Source: DASXHZ01 sp036488085 | GTDB lineage: Bacteria > Acidobacteriota > Thermoanaerobaculia > Gp7-AA8 | Length of the DNA stretch: 36,986 nucleotides | Reading direction: 5' to 3' | NCBI GenBank assembly: GCA_036488085.1 | Contig: DASXHZ010000010.1 | Coordinates: 1 to 36,986, forward strand | Shown: positions 23,925 through 32,158 of the stretch, in pieces | Layout: every line of letters starts with the position of its first letter | Position numbering within the stretch: position 1 is the first letter of the stretch | Made by a program: the position numbers and the translations under genes | Notes under the pieces: model-generated | What the model saw: the letters and a program-made list of their open reading frames with translations, nothing else | Told to the model about the DNA's origin: nothing | Databases searched by the model: none

Positions 23925-24461
23925 CTAAGGCTTGATACGAGTATCGTCGGCGATCCAATTGACCTCCCACGTCTTTCCGCCATCGGGGGAAAACGACTGC
24001 TCGAAGTGGCACGAGCTCGGGCTCGCGACGGTGATGATAAATCGGACGAAGATCGCGCGTCCGCCGAGCGTCTCCTGGTCATAGAACTCACCGCGCCCCT
24101 TGTGGAACTCGCCGACCGTCGGGATCGCGAGCGTGCCGTCGGCGGCATTGGAGAAGTTGAGCGTCCACTGGTGCGACTGCGGGTTGTACAAACGCAGACT
24201 GAGCCCCTCGAAGTGGCTTCCGGCGCCGTCTGCCGTCAGCTCGACCAGATTCGCGCGGCCGTTCCATACCTTCCGCACCACCGTCGTCCCGTTCATCTCG
24301 ACCCAGGTGTTCGAGCCGGTGAGCGGATGCAACCGCCGCTTCAAGTGCGTATGCCACGTCCCGATCTCGAAATCGAAATCGTGCGATCCGTCATGCAGCG
24401 GCTGCGCGGAGACGAGTAAGGTGACGACGAGCGCGAAGAGAGCGAGGCGGGCGGCCTTCAT
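23925..24461 (-). CDS. Secreted DUF1579-like protein
   Basis: This 178-residue protein has a signal peptide (1-19, ALFALVVTLLVSAQ). The mature part begins HDFDFEIGTWHTHLKRRLHP and continues with beta-strand patterns (WVEMNGTTVVRKVW, FEGLSLRLYNPQSHQWTL). This DFxFExGxW opening is typical of DUF1579-type lipocalin-like domains of unknown role. It is the first gene of a two-gene minus-strand unit with the PEBP-like lipoprotein. Confidence 0.8.
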   Translation of the reverse strand: MKAARLALFALVVTLLVSAQPLHDGSHDFDFEIGTWHTHLKRRLHPLTGSNTWVEMNGTTVVRKVWNGRANLVELTADGAGSHFEGLSLRLYNPQSHQWTLNFSNAADGTLAIPTVGEFHKGRGEFYDQETLGGRAIFVRFIITVASPSSCHFEQSFSPDGGKTWEVNWIADDTRIKP

Positions 24462-24535
24462 ACGCGCGATTCTGGCCGCTCACGACATCGCCGCAATGAC
24501 CACTTCGTGAACGATCGGCATGACCAGTCGATCGA

Positions 24536-26029
24536 TTAGCTGTTGGTTGATCCGAGCAGCGCCGCCATCTGCCGTACCGCCGGCACGATTTGCGACTCGC
24601 GTGTGTTGCCAAATCCGAGGACTAGTCCCTGCCGCGGCGCAGTGCCTATGTACGACGCCGACAGCGGCGAGAGGTTCAGCGACTCCACCGCTCCGCGCGC
24701 CGCGATTGCGCGATCGTCAGTCACGCCCGAAAGAAACAGCGCCAGATGCATCCCGGCCGCGTCGCCGGTGATCGTCGCGACGTCGCCGAGCTCGCCCTCG
24801 ATCTCGGTTACCAGCATGCGCCGGCGATTCGCGTAGATCGGACGCATGCGCCGGATGTGCCGGGAGAAGTGGCCCTCGCGGATGAAGTCCGCCATCACCG
24901 CCTGCGTCGTCTGCGCGGGGCCGAGGTCCATGAGCTGGCGCATGGCGGTGAAGCGCTCCACCAAATCGGGCGGGACGACGATGTAGCCGAGGCGGAGCGA
25001 CGGGAACATCACCTTGCTGAACGTGCCGATGTAGATGACGCGGGCGTTCGTGTCGAGCCCCTGCAGCGACGCGATCGGCATGCTGTCGTAGCGGTACTCG
25101 CTGTCGTAGTCGTCTTCGATGATCCAGGAGCCGGCACGTTGCGCCCAGTCGAGGAGCTGAAGGCGCCGCGACGCGCTCATCGTGACGCCGAGGGGGTATT
25201 GGTGGGACGGCGCGACGAAGGCGGCGCGCGCTTTCCGGCTGCGCCGTACCCCGGCGCTCACATCGAGCCCCTCGGCGTCGACCGCCACCGGCACCGCGCG
25301 GACGCCGGCCGCTTTCAGCACGTTGTGCGTGAGCCAGTACCCCGGCTCCTCGACCCACGCGGACGAGCCGGCGTCGAGCAGCACCCGCGTCGAGAGATCG
25401 AGTGCCTGCTGCGACCCGCTCACGATCAGGATCTGCGATGCCTCGCAGTGCACCGCGCGCGACGTTCGCAGGTAGTGCGCGATCGCCTCCCGCAACTCCG
25501 GCAGCCCAGTCAGGTCGCCGTACTGCAATGCCTTCACGCGGATATGTCGTGAGTAGCGCGCCACCAGCTTCGACCAGATCTCGATCGGAAACGAGTGGAG
25601 GTCGGGCTGCCCGACCTGGACCGGCCCGAGGCTCGTCGTGGTCCGTTCGTACTTCGGCAACGCCAAGGCGTGCGCGGAAATCTGGCGTGAACCCTGTGGA
25701 GCGCAGACATTCCTGTCTGCGCCGGCGCCGGCGCTCGTGTCTGCGCCGGCGCGCAATGCCGTCGCAATGAACGTACCCGACCCGACCCGGCTCTCGAAGT
25801 ACCCCTCGGCGAGGAGCTGCGAGTATGCATCGAGCACCGGAAGCCGCGACACGCGCAGCTCGCGCGCGAGCTCTCGCGTCGACGGCACGATCTGCCCCGC
25901 GCGCAGCTCGCCGCGCAGGACGCGCCGCCGGAAGGCGTCGTAGATCTGCTGGTAGAGCGGCTTCGAGAGCCGCCGGTCGACGGAGATGAGGTTCGTAACG
26001 CCGCGAAATTGGGTGAATGGAGTGGTCAT
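24536..26029 (-). CDS. MocR-family transcriptional regulator (GntR HTH plus aminotransferase domain)
   Basis: The 497-residue regulator has a GntR winged helix (about 20-90; LYQQIYDAFRRRVLRGELRA, VPSTRELARELRVSR) and a class I aminotransferase-like domain (about 135-495) with the PLP lysine K339 in GTFSKVMFPSLRLGY and D306 in IIEDDYDSEYRY. MocR/PdxR proteins bind PLP and control vitamin B6, amino-acid or GABA genes; no such gene is adjacent. The linker (residues 94-116) is encoded by a dispersed hairpin repeat inserted in frame. It is divergent from the DUF2911 gene with a 67-base gap that probably holds its operator. Confidence 0.93.
   Translation of the reverse strand: MTTPFTQFRGVTNLISVDRRLSKPLYQQIYDAFRRRVLRGELRAGQIVPSTRELARELRVSRLPVLDAYSQLLAEGYFESRVGSGTFIATALRAGADTSAGAGADRNVCAPQGSRQISAHALALPKYERTTTSLGPVQVGQPDLHSFPIEIWSKLVARYSRHIRVKALQYGDLTGLPELREAIAHYLRTSRAVHCEASQILIVSGSQQALDLSTRVLLDAGSSAWVEEPGYWLTHNVLKAAGVRAVPVAVDAEGLDVSAGVRRSRKARAAFVAPSHQYPLGVTMSASRRLQLLDWAQRAGSWIIEDDYDSEYRYDSMPIASLQGLDTNARVIYIGTFSKVMFPSLRLGYIVVPPDLVERFTAMRQLMDLGPAQTTQAVMADFIREGHFSRHIRRMRPIYANRRRMLVTEIEGELGDVATITGDAAGMHLALFLSGVTDDRAIAARGAVESLNLSPLSASYIGTAPRQGLVLGFGNTRESQIVPAVRQMAALLGSTNS
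25696..25722. repeat. GCAGACA repeat, partial copy inside the MocR gene
   Basis: GTGGAGCGCAGACATTCCTGTCTGCGC matches one half of the elements at 23870 and 29531. It continues with a GC-rich stretch (CGGCGCCGGCG) containing a second GTCTGCGC up to about 25750, and is translated as the linker of the regulator. Confidence 0.88.
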
Positions 26030-26096
26030 GACAAATCCCTACGAACCGGATATTGAGGCAAACCACCTCCGGGCGTATCAAAATGAACTGTCAATC

Positions 26097-27110
26097 ATGA
26101 AAACGCTCCGACTCCTGCCGCTCTTCGTTATCGCCGTCGCCATTCACGCCCAGTCGTTCGTCCTCGATCTGCCGTTGCGCAGTCCCGCCGCCGAGGTGAG
26201 CCAGCGCATCGGCCTCACCGACATCGACATCCGCTACCACCGCCCGCAGGTCAACGGCAGGAAGATCTGGGGCGACGTCGTGCCGTACGGCAAAGTGTGG
26301 CGCACCGGTGCGAACGTCAACACCACCATCACCTTCAGCGATCCGGTGACGATCGACGGACACCCGCTCGACTGCGGCACGTACGGCTTCCACGCGATTC
26401 CGACCGCCGGCGAGTGGACGCTGATCTTCTCGAAGAACTCCACGAGCTGGGGGTCGTTCACGTACGACCCATCGGAGGACGCGCTGCGGGTGCAGGTGAA
26501 ACCGGAGCCGGCGCCGATGCACGAGGCGATGACGTTCGACATCGACCACCTCCACCCTGATTCCGCGGTGGTGGCGCTCGAGTGGGAAAACCTCCGCGTA
26601 CCGTTCCAGGTCGGCGTCGACGTCCACACCCTTGCGCAGGCGGCGTTGAAGCGCCAGCTCCGCGGACTGGCCGGTTTCACGTGGATGAGCTGGGACGACG
26701 CGGCGAACTACCTCCTCCGCGAGAAGCTCTCGCTCGACGACGCGCTCGCGTATGCGAACAAGTCGATCGCGATGGAGGACCATTTCGACAACGAGCTGAC
26801 GAAGGCGAAAATACTCGCGGCGCTGTACCGCCCCTCCGACTCCGCCGACGCTCAACGCCGCGCGATCAGCCTCGGCACCCCCGCCCAGGTTCACGACCAC
26901 GCGGACGAGCTGCACGCAATCTCCGTTCAAGACCGCAAACAGTCTCCAAGACGGAACCGCGGCGTGGCCTTGGCATGCTTGCATGCTCTGTCTGTTTCTC
27001 GCGCTGTTCGCACCGCCCGAGTGGAAGTAAATGGCCGGGGCGCGTCAGCGCGCGCCATCAGATGGTTGGTGGGCAGCGGACGAGACGTCCGCTCCCCTCT
27101 CGTAACCTAG
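26097..27110 (+). CDS. Secreted DUF2911 protein with atypical C-terminal tail
   Basis: This 337-residue protein has a signal peptide (1-19) and a DUF2911 domain (about 20-190): SPAAEVSQRIGLTDIDIRYH, RKIWGDVVPYGKVWRTGANV, DCGTYGFHAIPT, WTLIFSKNSTSWGSF. A helical segment follows (about 200-285). The last about 55 residues (from QSPRRNRG) are Arg-rich without a family pattern and look like read-through of intergenic DNA, so the true stop may have been lost. It ends overlapping the convergent TPR gene by four bases. Function is unknown for the family. Confidence 0.88.
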   Translation: MKTLRLLPLFVIAVAIHAQSFVLDLPLRSPAAEVSQRIGLTDIDIRYHRPQVNGRKIWGDVVPYGKVWRTGANVNTTITFSDPVTIDGHPLDCGTYGFHAIPTAGEWTLIFSKNSTSWGSFTYDPSEDALRVQVKPEPAPMHEAMTFDIDHLHPDSAVVALEWENLRVPFQVGVDVHTLAQAALKRQLRGLAGFTWMSWDDAANYLLREKLSLDDALAYANKSIAMEDHFDNELTKAKILAALYRPSDSADAQRRAISLGTPAQVHDHADELHAISVQDRKQSPRRNRGVALACLHALSVSRAVRTARVEVNGRGASARAIRWLVGSGRDVRSPLVT

Positions 27111-28093
27111 CGCGCGTTTTCGATCTTGTCGCGGTAGGCGGCGACGTCGGGGGTGATCTCGATGTATGGGAGCGCCTGGGTGAGCTCGCGTTTGGCGGCG
27201 GCGGGCTGGCCGGTCTCGAAGAGGGCGACGGCGTAGTAGTAGCGGTAAGGCGCCTCGCTGCCGCCGAAGCCGGAGCGGCCGAACGCGCGGACAGCGGTGG
27301 CGAAGTCGCGGGCGCGGTAGGACTGCATGCCGAGGTGGATCAGCGTGGTGTGATCGAGCGAGGGGTCGGCGACGACCTGGTCATACATCTTCCGCGCAGC
27401 CGCCAAGTCGTTGTTGTCGACCGCCTTGTCAGCGTTCGCTATCAGCGCGTTGGAGGTGAGGACCGGGCCGGGAGCGGGAGGCTGCGGGGTAGGCGGTTGT
27501 TGCCGGACCGTGTGCTTGACGGGAGGCGGCACCGGCTGCGGCACCGGTACGGGTGCCGGCACCGGCGCTGGTGCGACAACCGGCGGCGGCTTCGGATTCG
27601 AGATCGCCGGCTGCGGCACGGGCATCGGGGCCGACGAATGCTGCGGCGTCATCGTCATCGTCGTCCCAGCCGCGGCAGTGGGGCTCGCCTTGAGGAACGC
27701 GTACTGATCGCTCGTCAGCAGCTTCGACGCGATTTTGTCGAAGTCGGCGTGCACCTTCTCCGGAAGGTTCAGCGATCCGAAGCGCCGTTGAACGCGATCG
27801 GCGGCGATGATGCGCTGCAGCGCGCGGCGGGAGTCCGCCTCGCTGTGCAGCCGGTCGCCGGCGATCGTGAGGTAGACCTCGGCGGTCTCGAGCTCCGCGA
27901 TGGCATCGACGAGACCGAACGCTGCGATGCGCAGCTCTTTCTGGCCCGCCTCGTACTGGCCCGCATCGACGTGGCCGATCCCTCGATGGAGGAGGCTCGT
28001 GTAAAAGTCGTTGGCGTCGTTGGCGGCGGCCAGTGGCCATGCCATGCCGACACACATCAGAACTGCAACCGCACCTTCACGCAGTCGTGTCAT
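27107..28093 (-). CDS. Secreted TPR protein with proline-rich linker
   Basis: The 328-residue product has a signal peptide (about 1-24, VAVLMCVGMAWPLAAA), an N-terminal helical region (about 28-130), a Pro/Val-rich linker (about 150-210 with repeated PAPVPAPVPVPQ) and a C-terminal TPR region (about 220-325; AIANADKAVDNNDLAAARKM-like, YRYYYAVALFETGQPAAAKR). The plan matches the TPR protein next to the kinase at 1884. I chose the ATG at 28093; GTG 28114 would add seven residues before the signal peptide. It likely acts as a protein-binding scaffold in the periplasm. Confidence 0.8.
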   Translation of the reverse strand: MTRLREGAVAVLMCVGMAWPLAAANDANDFYTSLLHRGIGHVDAGQYEAGQKELRIAAFGLVDAIAELETAEVYLTIAGDRLHSEADSRRALQRIIAADRVQRRFGSLNLPEKVHADFDKIASKLLTSDQYAFLKASPTAAAGTTMTMTPQHSSAPMPVPQPAISNPKPPPVVAPAPVPAPVPVPQPVPPPVKHTVRQQPPTPQPPAPGPVLTSNALIANADKAVDNNDLAAARKMYDQVVADPSLDHTTLIHLGMQSYRARDFATAVRAFGRSGFGGSEAPYRYYYAVALFETGQPAAAKRELTQALPYIEITPDVAAYRDKIENAR

Positions 28094-28208
28094 CAGTTGT
28101 AAGTGACCGGCCACAGAGTCAGTTGGCGGAGAGAGACCGCGCCCGCGGGGCAGGTGCTCCGGTCGAGGCGCATTCTGCCATATCTGGCGGTAAGTGGGTG
28201 TGTGTTAA

Positions 28209-29519
28209 ATGCGTTACCATCCCCGCCTCGTGGCCAACAATGTCGTGATTGTCGGAGGCGGCATCGCCGGTCTCGCCGCATCGGTTTACCTCGCGCGGGC
28301 CGGAAAAACGGTCACGATCTTCGAGCGCCGCCGCACGCTCGGCGGCCGCGCGGTCACGCAGCTTCGCCACGGCTATCGCTTCAACCTTGGCCCGCACGCC
28401 GTCTATCGCGCCGGCGCCGGATCGGCCGTCTACCGCAACCTCGGCGTCCCCATCCGCGGCGGTTCGCCTCCGTCCGATGGCACCGCCGTCCGCGGCAACG
28501 AGCACTTCGCGCTTCCCGCCTCCGGCCTAGGCGTCCTCACGACCGGACTCCTCGGCGCGAAAGGGAAGACGGAGCTTGCCTCGCTGATGTTCCGCATCAA
28601 GGGGATGGAGGTGACGAAGTTCGCGTCGCTCACGGTCCGCGAGTGGCTCGACCAGCACGTGAGCGACGACCGGCTCCGCGAGGTCGTGCAGATGTTCCTG
28701 CGCGTCGCCACGTACGCGGCGGATGAGCGGCAGAGCGCTGCCGTCGCGCTGGAACAGTTGCGGATCGCGCAAGAGGGTGTGGTCTACCTCGACGAGGGGT
28801 GGCAAAAGATCGTCGACTCGCTACACAGCAACGCGGTCACGGCGGGCGTGAACTTCATCACGAGCGCGCACGTGGTCCGCGTCGAGCACGAGAATGGCGC
28901 GGTCCGCGGCGTCGAGCTAGGGGAGCTGGAGATCGACAACACGATGGACACGGTGTCGATGCAGCTCCCGGTGCCGATAATGGACGGCGAGCGCGGGACG
29001 CGCATCCCTGCCGACTGCGTGCTCCTGGCGATCGAGCCGGAGAGCGTGCAGTCGCTCGTCGACGGGCTGCAGTTGCCGGAGATGGAGCCGGTGGTCGCCG
29101 CCTGCCTCGATGTCGCGTTATCGAAGCTGCCGGCGCCGAAGGAGAAGCTCGCGTTCGGCGTCGACCGGCCGTTGTACTTCTCGGTGCATTCGGAGTGGGC
29201 GCAACTCACGCCGAAGGGCGGCGCGCTGATTCACGCCGTCAAGTACCGGACGCGCGGCGACGACGTCACCGAGGGGGAGCTGGAGGCGTGGCTCGACTCG
29301 CTGCAGCCGGGATGGCGCAGTGTGCTGGTGCACAAGCGCTATCTCCCCTCGATGACGGTCTCCAACGCGTTGGTCACCCCCGGTCTCGAACGTCCCGCGG
29401 TGAAGACGAACATTCGCGGGCTGTACCTGGCGGGGGACTGGGTGGGTGGGGAAGGCATCCTTTCCGACGCCGCGCTGTCGAGCGCGCGCACCGCCGCGAA
29501 CGCGATCATTGCGGATTGA
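28209..29519 (+). CDS. FAD-dependent oxidoreductase, phytoene-desaturase/amine-oxidase type
   Basis: This 436-residue flavoprotein has an N-terminal Rossmann FAD motif (VVIVGGGIAGLAASVYLA at 12-29, then FERRRTLGGRA) and the C-terminal FAD-binding motif LYLAGDWVGGEGILSDAALS. Such enzymes oxidise carotenoid precursors or amines; the substrate cannot be assigned, and no carotenoid gene is nearby. The ATG at 28209 lacks a ribosome binding site; GTG 28230 is an alternative that begins right before the Rossmann strand. It is divergent from the TPR gene. Confidence 0.9.
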   Translation: MRYHPRLVANNVVIVGGGIAGLAASVYLARAGKTVTIFERRRTLGGRAVTQLRHGYRFNLGPHAVYRAGAGSAVYRNLGVPIRGGSPPSDGTAVRGNEHFALPASGLGVLTTGLLGAKGKTELASLMFRIKGMEVTKFASLTVREWLDQHVSDDRLREVVQMFLRVATYAADERQSAAVALEQLRIAQEGVVYLDEGWQKIVDSLHSNAVTAGVNFITSAHVVRVEHENGAVRGVELGELEIDNTMDTVSMQLPVPIMDGERGTRIPADCVLLAIEPESVQSLVDGLQLPEMEPVVAACLDVALSKLPAPKEKLAFGVDRPLYFSVHSEWAQLTPKGGALIHAVKYRTRGDDVTEGELEAWLDSLQPGWRSVLVHKRYLPSMTVSNALVTPGLERPAVKTNIRGLYLAGDWVGGEGILSDAALSSARTAANAIIAD

Positions 29520-29530
29520 CGAGAGAAGAC

Positions 29531-29587
29531 GAGAGCAGACAAGAATGTCTGCTCTCCACTGTGGAGCGCAGACATTCCTGTCTGCGC
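29531..29587. repeat. Two-hairpin GCAGACA repeat, copy 2
   Basis: Hairpins GAGCAGACA-AGAA-TGTCTGCTC and GCGCAGACA-TTCC-TGTCTGCGC are joined by TCCACTGTGGA, as in the copy at 23870. It lies 11 bases after the oxidoreductase stop. Confidence 0.9.
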
Positions 29588-29606
29588 GGGCTTCCGACCT
29601 CTTCGC

Positions 29607-29733
29607 GAGACGCCCCTCACCCGCCGCTCCGCGGCACCCTCTCCCGGAGGGAGAGGGTGATGTCGTTTCGTTACTTGGCCCCTCTCCCTCCGGGAGAGGG
29701 TGGCCGAAGGCCGGGTGAAGGGGAGTGCGTCTC
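29607..29733. repeat. Large nested inverted repeat (CCCTCTCCC family)
   Basis: Outer arms GAGACGCCCCTCACCC and GGGTGAAGGGGAGTGCGTCTC enclose two hairpins, ACCCTCTCCC-GGAG-GGAGAGGGT and CCCTCTCCC-TCC-GGGAGAGGG. It fills the gap between two convergent genes. Similar CCGGGTGAGGGG-type elements are common in GC-rich bacterial genomes. Confidence 0.88.
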
Positions 29734-29737
29734 GCGA

Positions 29738-30679
29738 TTAACCCCGGTGCAACGAGATCCCACCGCCCGAGGTCCGGACGACGAGTCTTGGACCGCCGGC
29801 GCCGATGGTGCCGACTAGCGAGTCGTCTTCTTTGTGGCCCATGATCGTGACCGGCATGTCGGCCTCGATTCCGCCGCCGCTGGCGTGCGCGTCGAGGGCG
29901 GCGCCGATGTTCGCGGACAACTCGACGTCGACGTCGCCGCCGGAGGTGGAGAGACTGGAGTCGGCGTGCGGCTGACGCGTCAGGCGCGCATGGATCGAGC
30001 CGCCCGAGGTGGAGGCGTCGATGGAGTCGAGCGCTTCGCGAATCTTGATGTTGCCGCCGCTCGTGTGTGCGTACACCGTCGAACCGGCGCGCCCGACTTC
30101 GATCGAACCGCCCGACGTTTTCGCTTCGAGCGCGCCGCCGGAGCTTTCGATCTCGATGTCGCCGCCGCTGGTGTGCACGTTCATCGTGCCGCTCACCGTC
30201 GCGACGCTCAGGTCGCCGCCTGAGGTGCGGCCGACGACGTTGCCGTTGATGTGCGCGACCTTGATGTCGCCGCCGCTAGTGTGGAGATCGGCATTGCCGG
30301 CGAGGTCGCCGAGATCGACGTTTCCGCCCGCGGTCGAGAGCTTGACGTTGTAGCGCGACGGAACGCGGATGTTGTAGCGGACGCGCAGGTCGCGCCCCCA
30401 GTGGAACCAGCGGTCGTGCTCGTACTTCGAGCGGATCGTGACGTCGTTGCCGCTCTGGTCGAACGAGATGTCGTTCTGATGGATCTCGTCGGCCGGTCCT
30501 TCGCGTGTGATCTCGACGGCGAGGCCGGTGCCGCCACTCACGACTTTGACGTTTCCGACGTCGGCATCAAGCGTGAGCGTCCCTCCCTCGGCGACGTTGA
30601 ATCCCTTCCGAATGACGTCGCCGTTCGCGGCGAACGCGGCGAGAAGCAGGATCGAAGAAAAGAGAATCGCGCGGCGCAT
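29738..30679 (-). CDS. Secreted DUF4097 beta-strand-repeat protein
   Basis: The 313-residue product has a signal peptide (about 1-20, FSSILLLAAFAANG) followed by right-handed beta-repeat units of about 20 residues, each with a TSGGD or TSGGS turn (HTSGGDIKVAHING, RTSGGDLSVATVSG, HTSGGDIEIESSGG, KTSGGSIEVGRAGS). This is the DUF4097 putative-adhesin pattern. It is probably a cell-surface or periplasmic structural protein. I chose ATG 30679, which has AGGAGG upstream; longer frames to 31024 run into the divergent flavin reductase gene. Confidence 0.92.
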   Translation of the reverse strand: MRRAILFSSILLLAAFAANGDVIRKGFNVAEGGTLTLDADVGNVKVVSGGTGLAVEITREGPADEIHQNDISFDQSGNDVTIRSKYEHDRWFHWGRDLRVRYNIRVPSRYNVKLSTAGGNVDLGDLAGNADLHTSGGDIKVAHINGNVVGRTSGGDLSVATVSGTMNVHTSGGDIEIESSGGALEAKTSGGSIEVGRAGSTVYAHTSGGNIKIREALDSIDASTSGGSIHARLTRQPHADSSLSTSGGDVDVELSANIGAALDAHASGGGIEADMPVTIMGHKEDDSLVGTIGAGGPRLVVRTSGGGISLHRG

Positions 30680-30740
30680 ACAGGCCTCCTGCGGCTTCAT
30701 ACGCCGGGCGCCGCCAAAAGTTTGTAAACTCCGCCCCGCC

Positions 30741-31214
30741 ATGCCAGTCGATGACGCGCAGTTCAAGCTCGCCATGTCGCACTTCGCCAGCGGCGTGACG
30801 ATCGTGACGACCGAGCAGGAGGGGACGGCTTTCGGGATGACGGTGGCGGCGTTCTCGTCGCTCTCGCTGCATCCGCCGCTTGTGCTCGTCTGCATCGAGC
30901 GGTCGGTGCGCACGCATGAGGCGATCGCGGCGGCAGGGAAGTTCGGCGTCAGCATCCTCAGCGACGGGCAGGCCGACATCTCGAATCGCTTCGCCTCGCG
31001 CAACGAGGACAAATTCAACGGCATCGCGACCCATCACGGCGTCAGCGGCGTCCCGCTCATCGACGGCGCGATCACCACGCTCGAATGCAGCGTCCGCGAG
31101 CACCTTCCCGGCGGCGACCACTCCATCTTCGTCGGCGAGGTCGTTGCAGTCGAGACGGCGGAAGGGGCGCCGCTGGTGTACTACCGCAGCGGGTACCGGG
31201 AGCTGCGTTTTTAG
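30741..31214 (+). CDS. Flavin reductase-like FMN-binding protein
   Basis: This 157-residue protein matches the flavin reductase domain family (FMN-binding split barrel): FASGVTIVTT near the start, GMTVAAFSSLSLHPPLVLVC, FGVSILSDGQADISNRFASR and GDHSIFVGEVV. It would reduce flavin with NAD(P)H or serve as the small component of a two-component monooxygenase; no partner oxygenase is adjacent. The ATG at 30741 fits the family's N-terminus; an upstream extension to 30507 lies in the divergent gene. Confidence 0.92.
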   Translation: MPVDDAQFKLAMSHFASGVTIVTTEQEGTAFGMTVAAFSSLSLHPPLVLVCIERSVRTHEAIAAAGKFGVSILSDGQADISNRFASRNEDKFNGIATHHGVSGVPLIDGAITTLECSVREHLPGGDHSIFVGEVVAVETAEGAPLVYYRSGYRELRF

Positions 31215-31215
31215 G

Positions 31216-31313
31216 TTGCGAAGTTACGAAGTTACGAAGTTACGAGGTTACGATCGCTTGACCTCGCAACCTCGTAACCTCGTAACCTCGCAACCTCGCA
31301 ACCTCGCAACCCC
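31216..31313. repeat. Two opposing arrays of 8-nt tandem repeats
   Basis: TTACGAAG-type units (about four, 31216-31252) are followed, after a short spacer, by units CCTCGTAA and CCTCGCAA (six, about 31262-31311). The second set is the reverse complement of the first, so a long hairpin with 8-nt register shifts can form. It ends two bases before the ABC gene start, leaving no ribosome binding site. Confidence 0.9.
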
Positions 31314-31315
31314 GA

Positions 31316-32047
31316 ATGATCGAGATCCGCAACCTCACCAAGCGCTACGGCGACTTCACGGCAGTCGAGGATCTCGATCTGTCCGTGCACCGCGGCGAGA
31401 TCTTTGGATTCCTCGGGCCGAATGGCGCGGGGAAAACGACGACGATCCGCATCCTCGCGGGGCTCTCGCTCCCGACCAGCGGCAGCGTCAGCGTCGACAA
31501 CATCGACGTCGTTGCCGATCCGGTGAAAGCGAAGGCGAACGTCGGCTACATCCCCGACCGGCCGTACTTGTACGAGAAGCTCACCGGCCGCGAGCTGCTG
31601 CAATTCGTCACGAACCTCTACGCCCGCGACTGGCGCGAGTCCGAGCCGCGGGCGCTCGCCCTCCTCGACTACTTCGGCCTCAGCGACTGGGTCGACGCGC
31701 GCATCGAGAACCTCTCGCACGGGATGAAGCAGAAGCTCGTGATCGTCTCGGCGCTGGTCCACGACCCGGCGCTGCTGATCATCGACGAGCCGATGGTCGG
31801 CCTCGACGCACTCGCACAAAGGCAGGTGAAACTGCTCTTCCGCCGCCTCGCGAACGAGCAGAAAACGGTGTTCCTGACCACGCACACGCTTTCGGTTGCC
31901 GAGGCGGTGTGCGATCGGATCGCGATCCTGCATCGCGGGAAGATCGTCGCGACCGGACGCACGCACGAGCTGCGCAAAGACCGCGCGCTCGAAGATTTTT
32001 TCCTGGAGCTGACCTACGACGACGAAGATCGCGCGCCTGCGCAGTGA
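31316..32047 (+). CDS. ABC transporter ATP-binding protein
   Basis: The 243-residue ATPase has Walker A GPNGAGKTTT (34-43), signature LSHGMKQK, Walker B LLIIDEP and H-loop TTHTLS. It resembles the CcmA/NatA-type subunits of ABC-2 exporters. No permease lies next to it, so the partner is encoded elsewhere or this is an orphan subunit. There is no ribosome binding site because the 8-nt repeat arrays reach to the ATG at 31316. Confidence 0.93.
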   Translation: MIEIRNLTKRYGDFTAVEDLDLSVHRGEIFGFLGPNGAGKTTTIRILAGLSLPTSGSVSVDNIDVVADPVKAKANVGYIPDRPYLYEKLTGRELLQFVTNLYARDWRESEPRALALLDYFGLSDWVDARIENLSHGMKQKLVIVSALVHDPALLIIDEPMVGLDALAQRQVKLLFRRLANEQKTVFLTTHTLSVAEAVCDRIAILHRGKIVATGRTHELRKDRALEDFFLELTYDDEDRAPAQ

Positions 32048-32058
32048 TTCCTGCCGGA

Positions 32059-32134
32059 GGGGCGGACGCCCCCGTCCGCCCGGCCGCGCGAAAGCGCGGC
32101 TGTCGCCGCGCGGGCGGACGAGGGCGTCCGCCCC
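32059..32134. repeat. GGGCGGACG nested inverted repeat
   Basis: 24-bp arms (32059-32082 and 32111-32134) match 23 of 24 as inverted copies, and each arm is itself a hairpin (GGGCGGACG-AGGG-CGTCCGCCC). A GCCGCGC-GAAA-GCGCGGC hairpin lies between. It separates the ABC gene from prmC. Confidence 0.9.
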
Positions 32135-32158
32135 TTCAAAACGTGAGGGAGCGCGGAG

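Noticed and set aside
31316..32047. Complete ABC-2 export operon
   Set aside because: No permease gene lies beside the ATPase; the next gene is prmC, so only the ATPase is reported.
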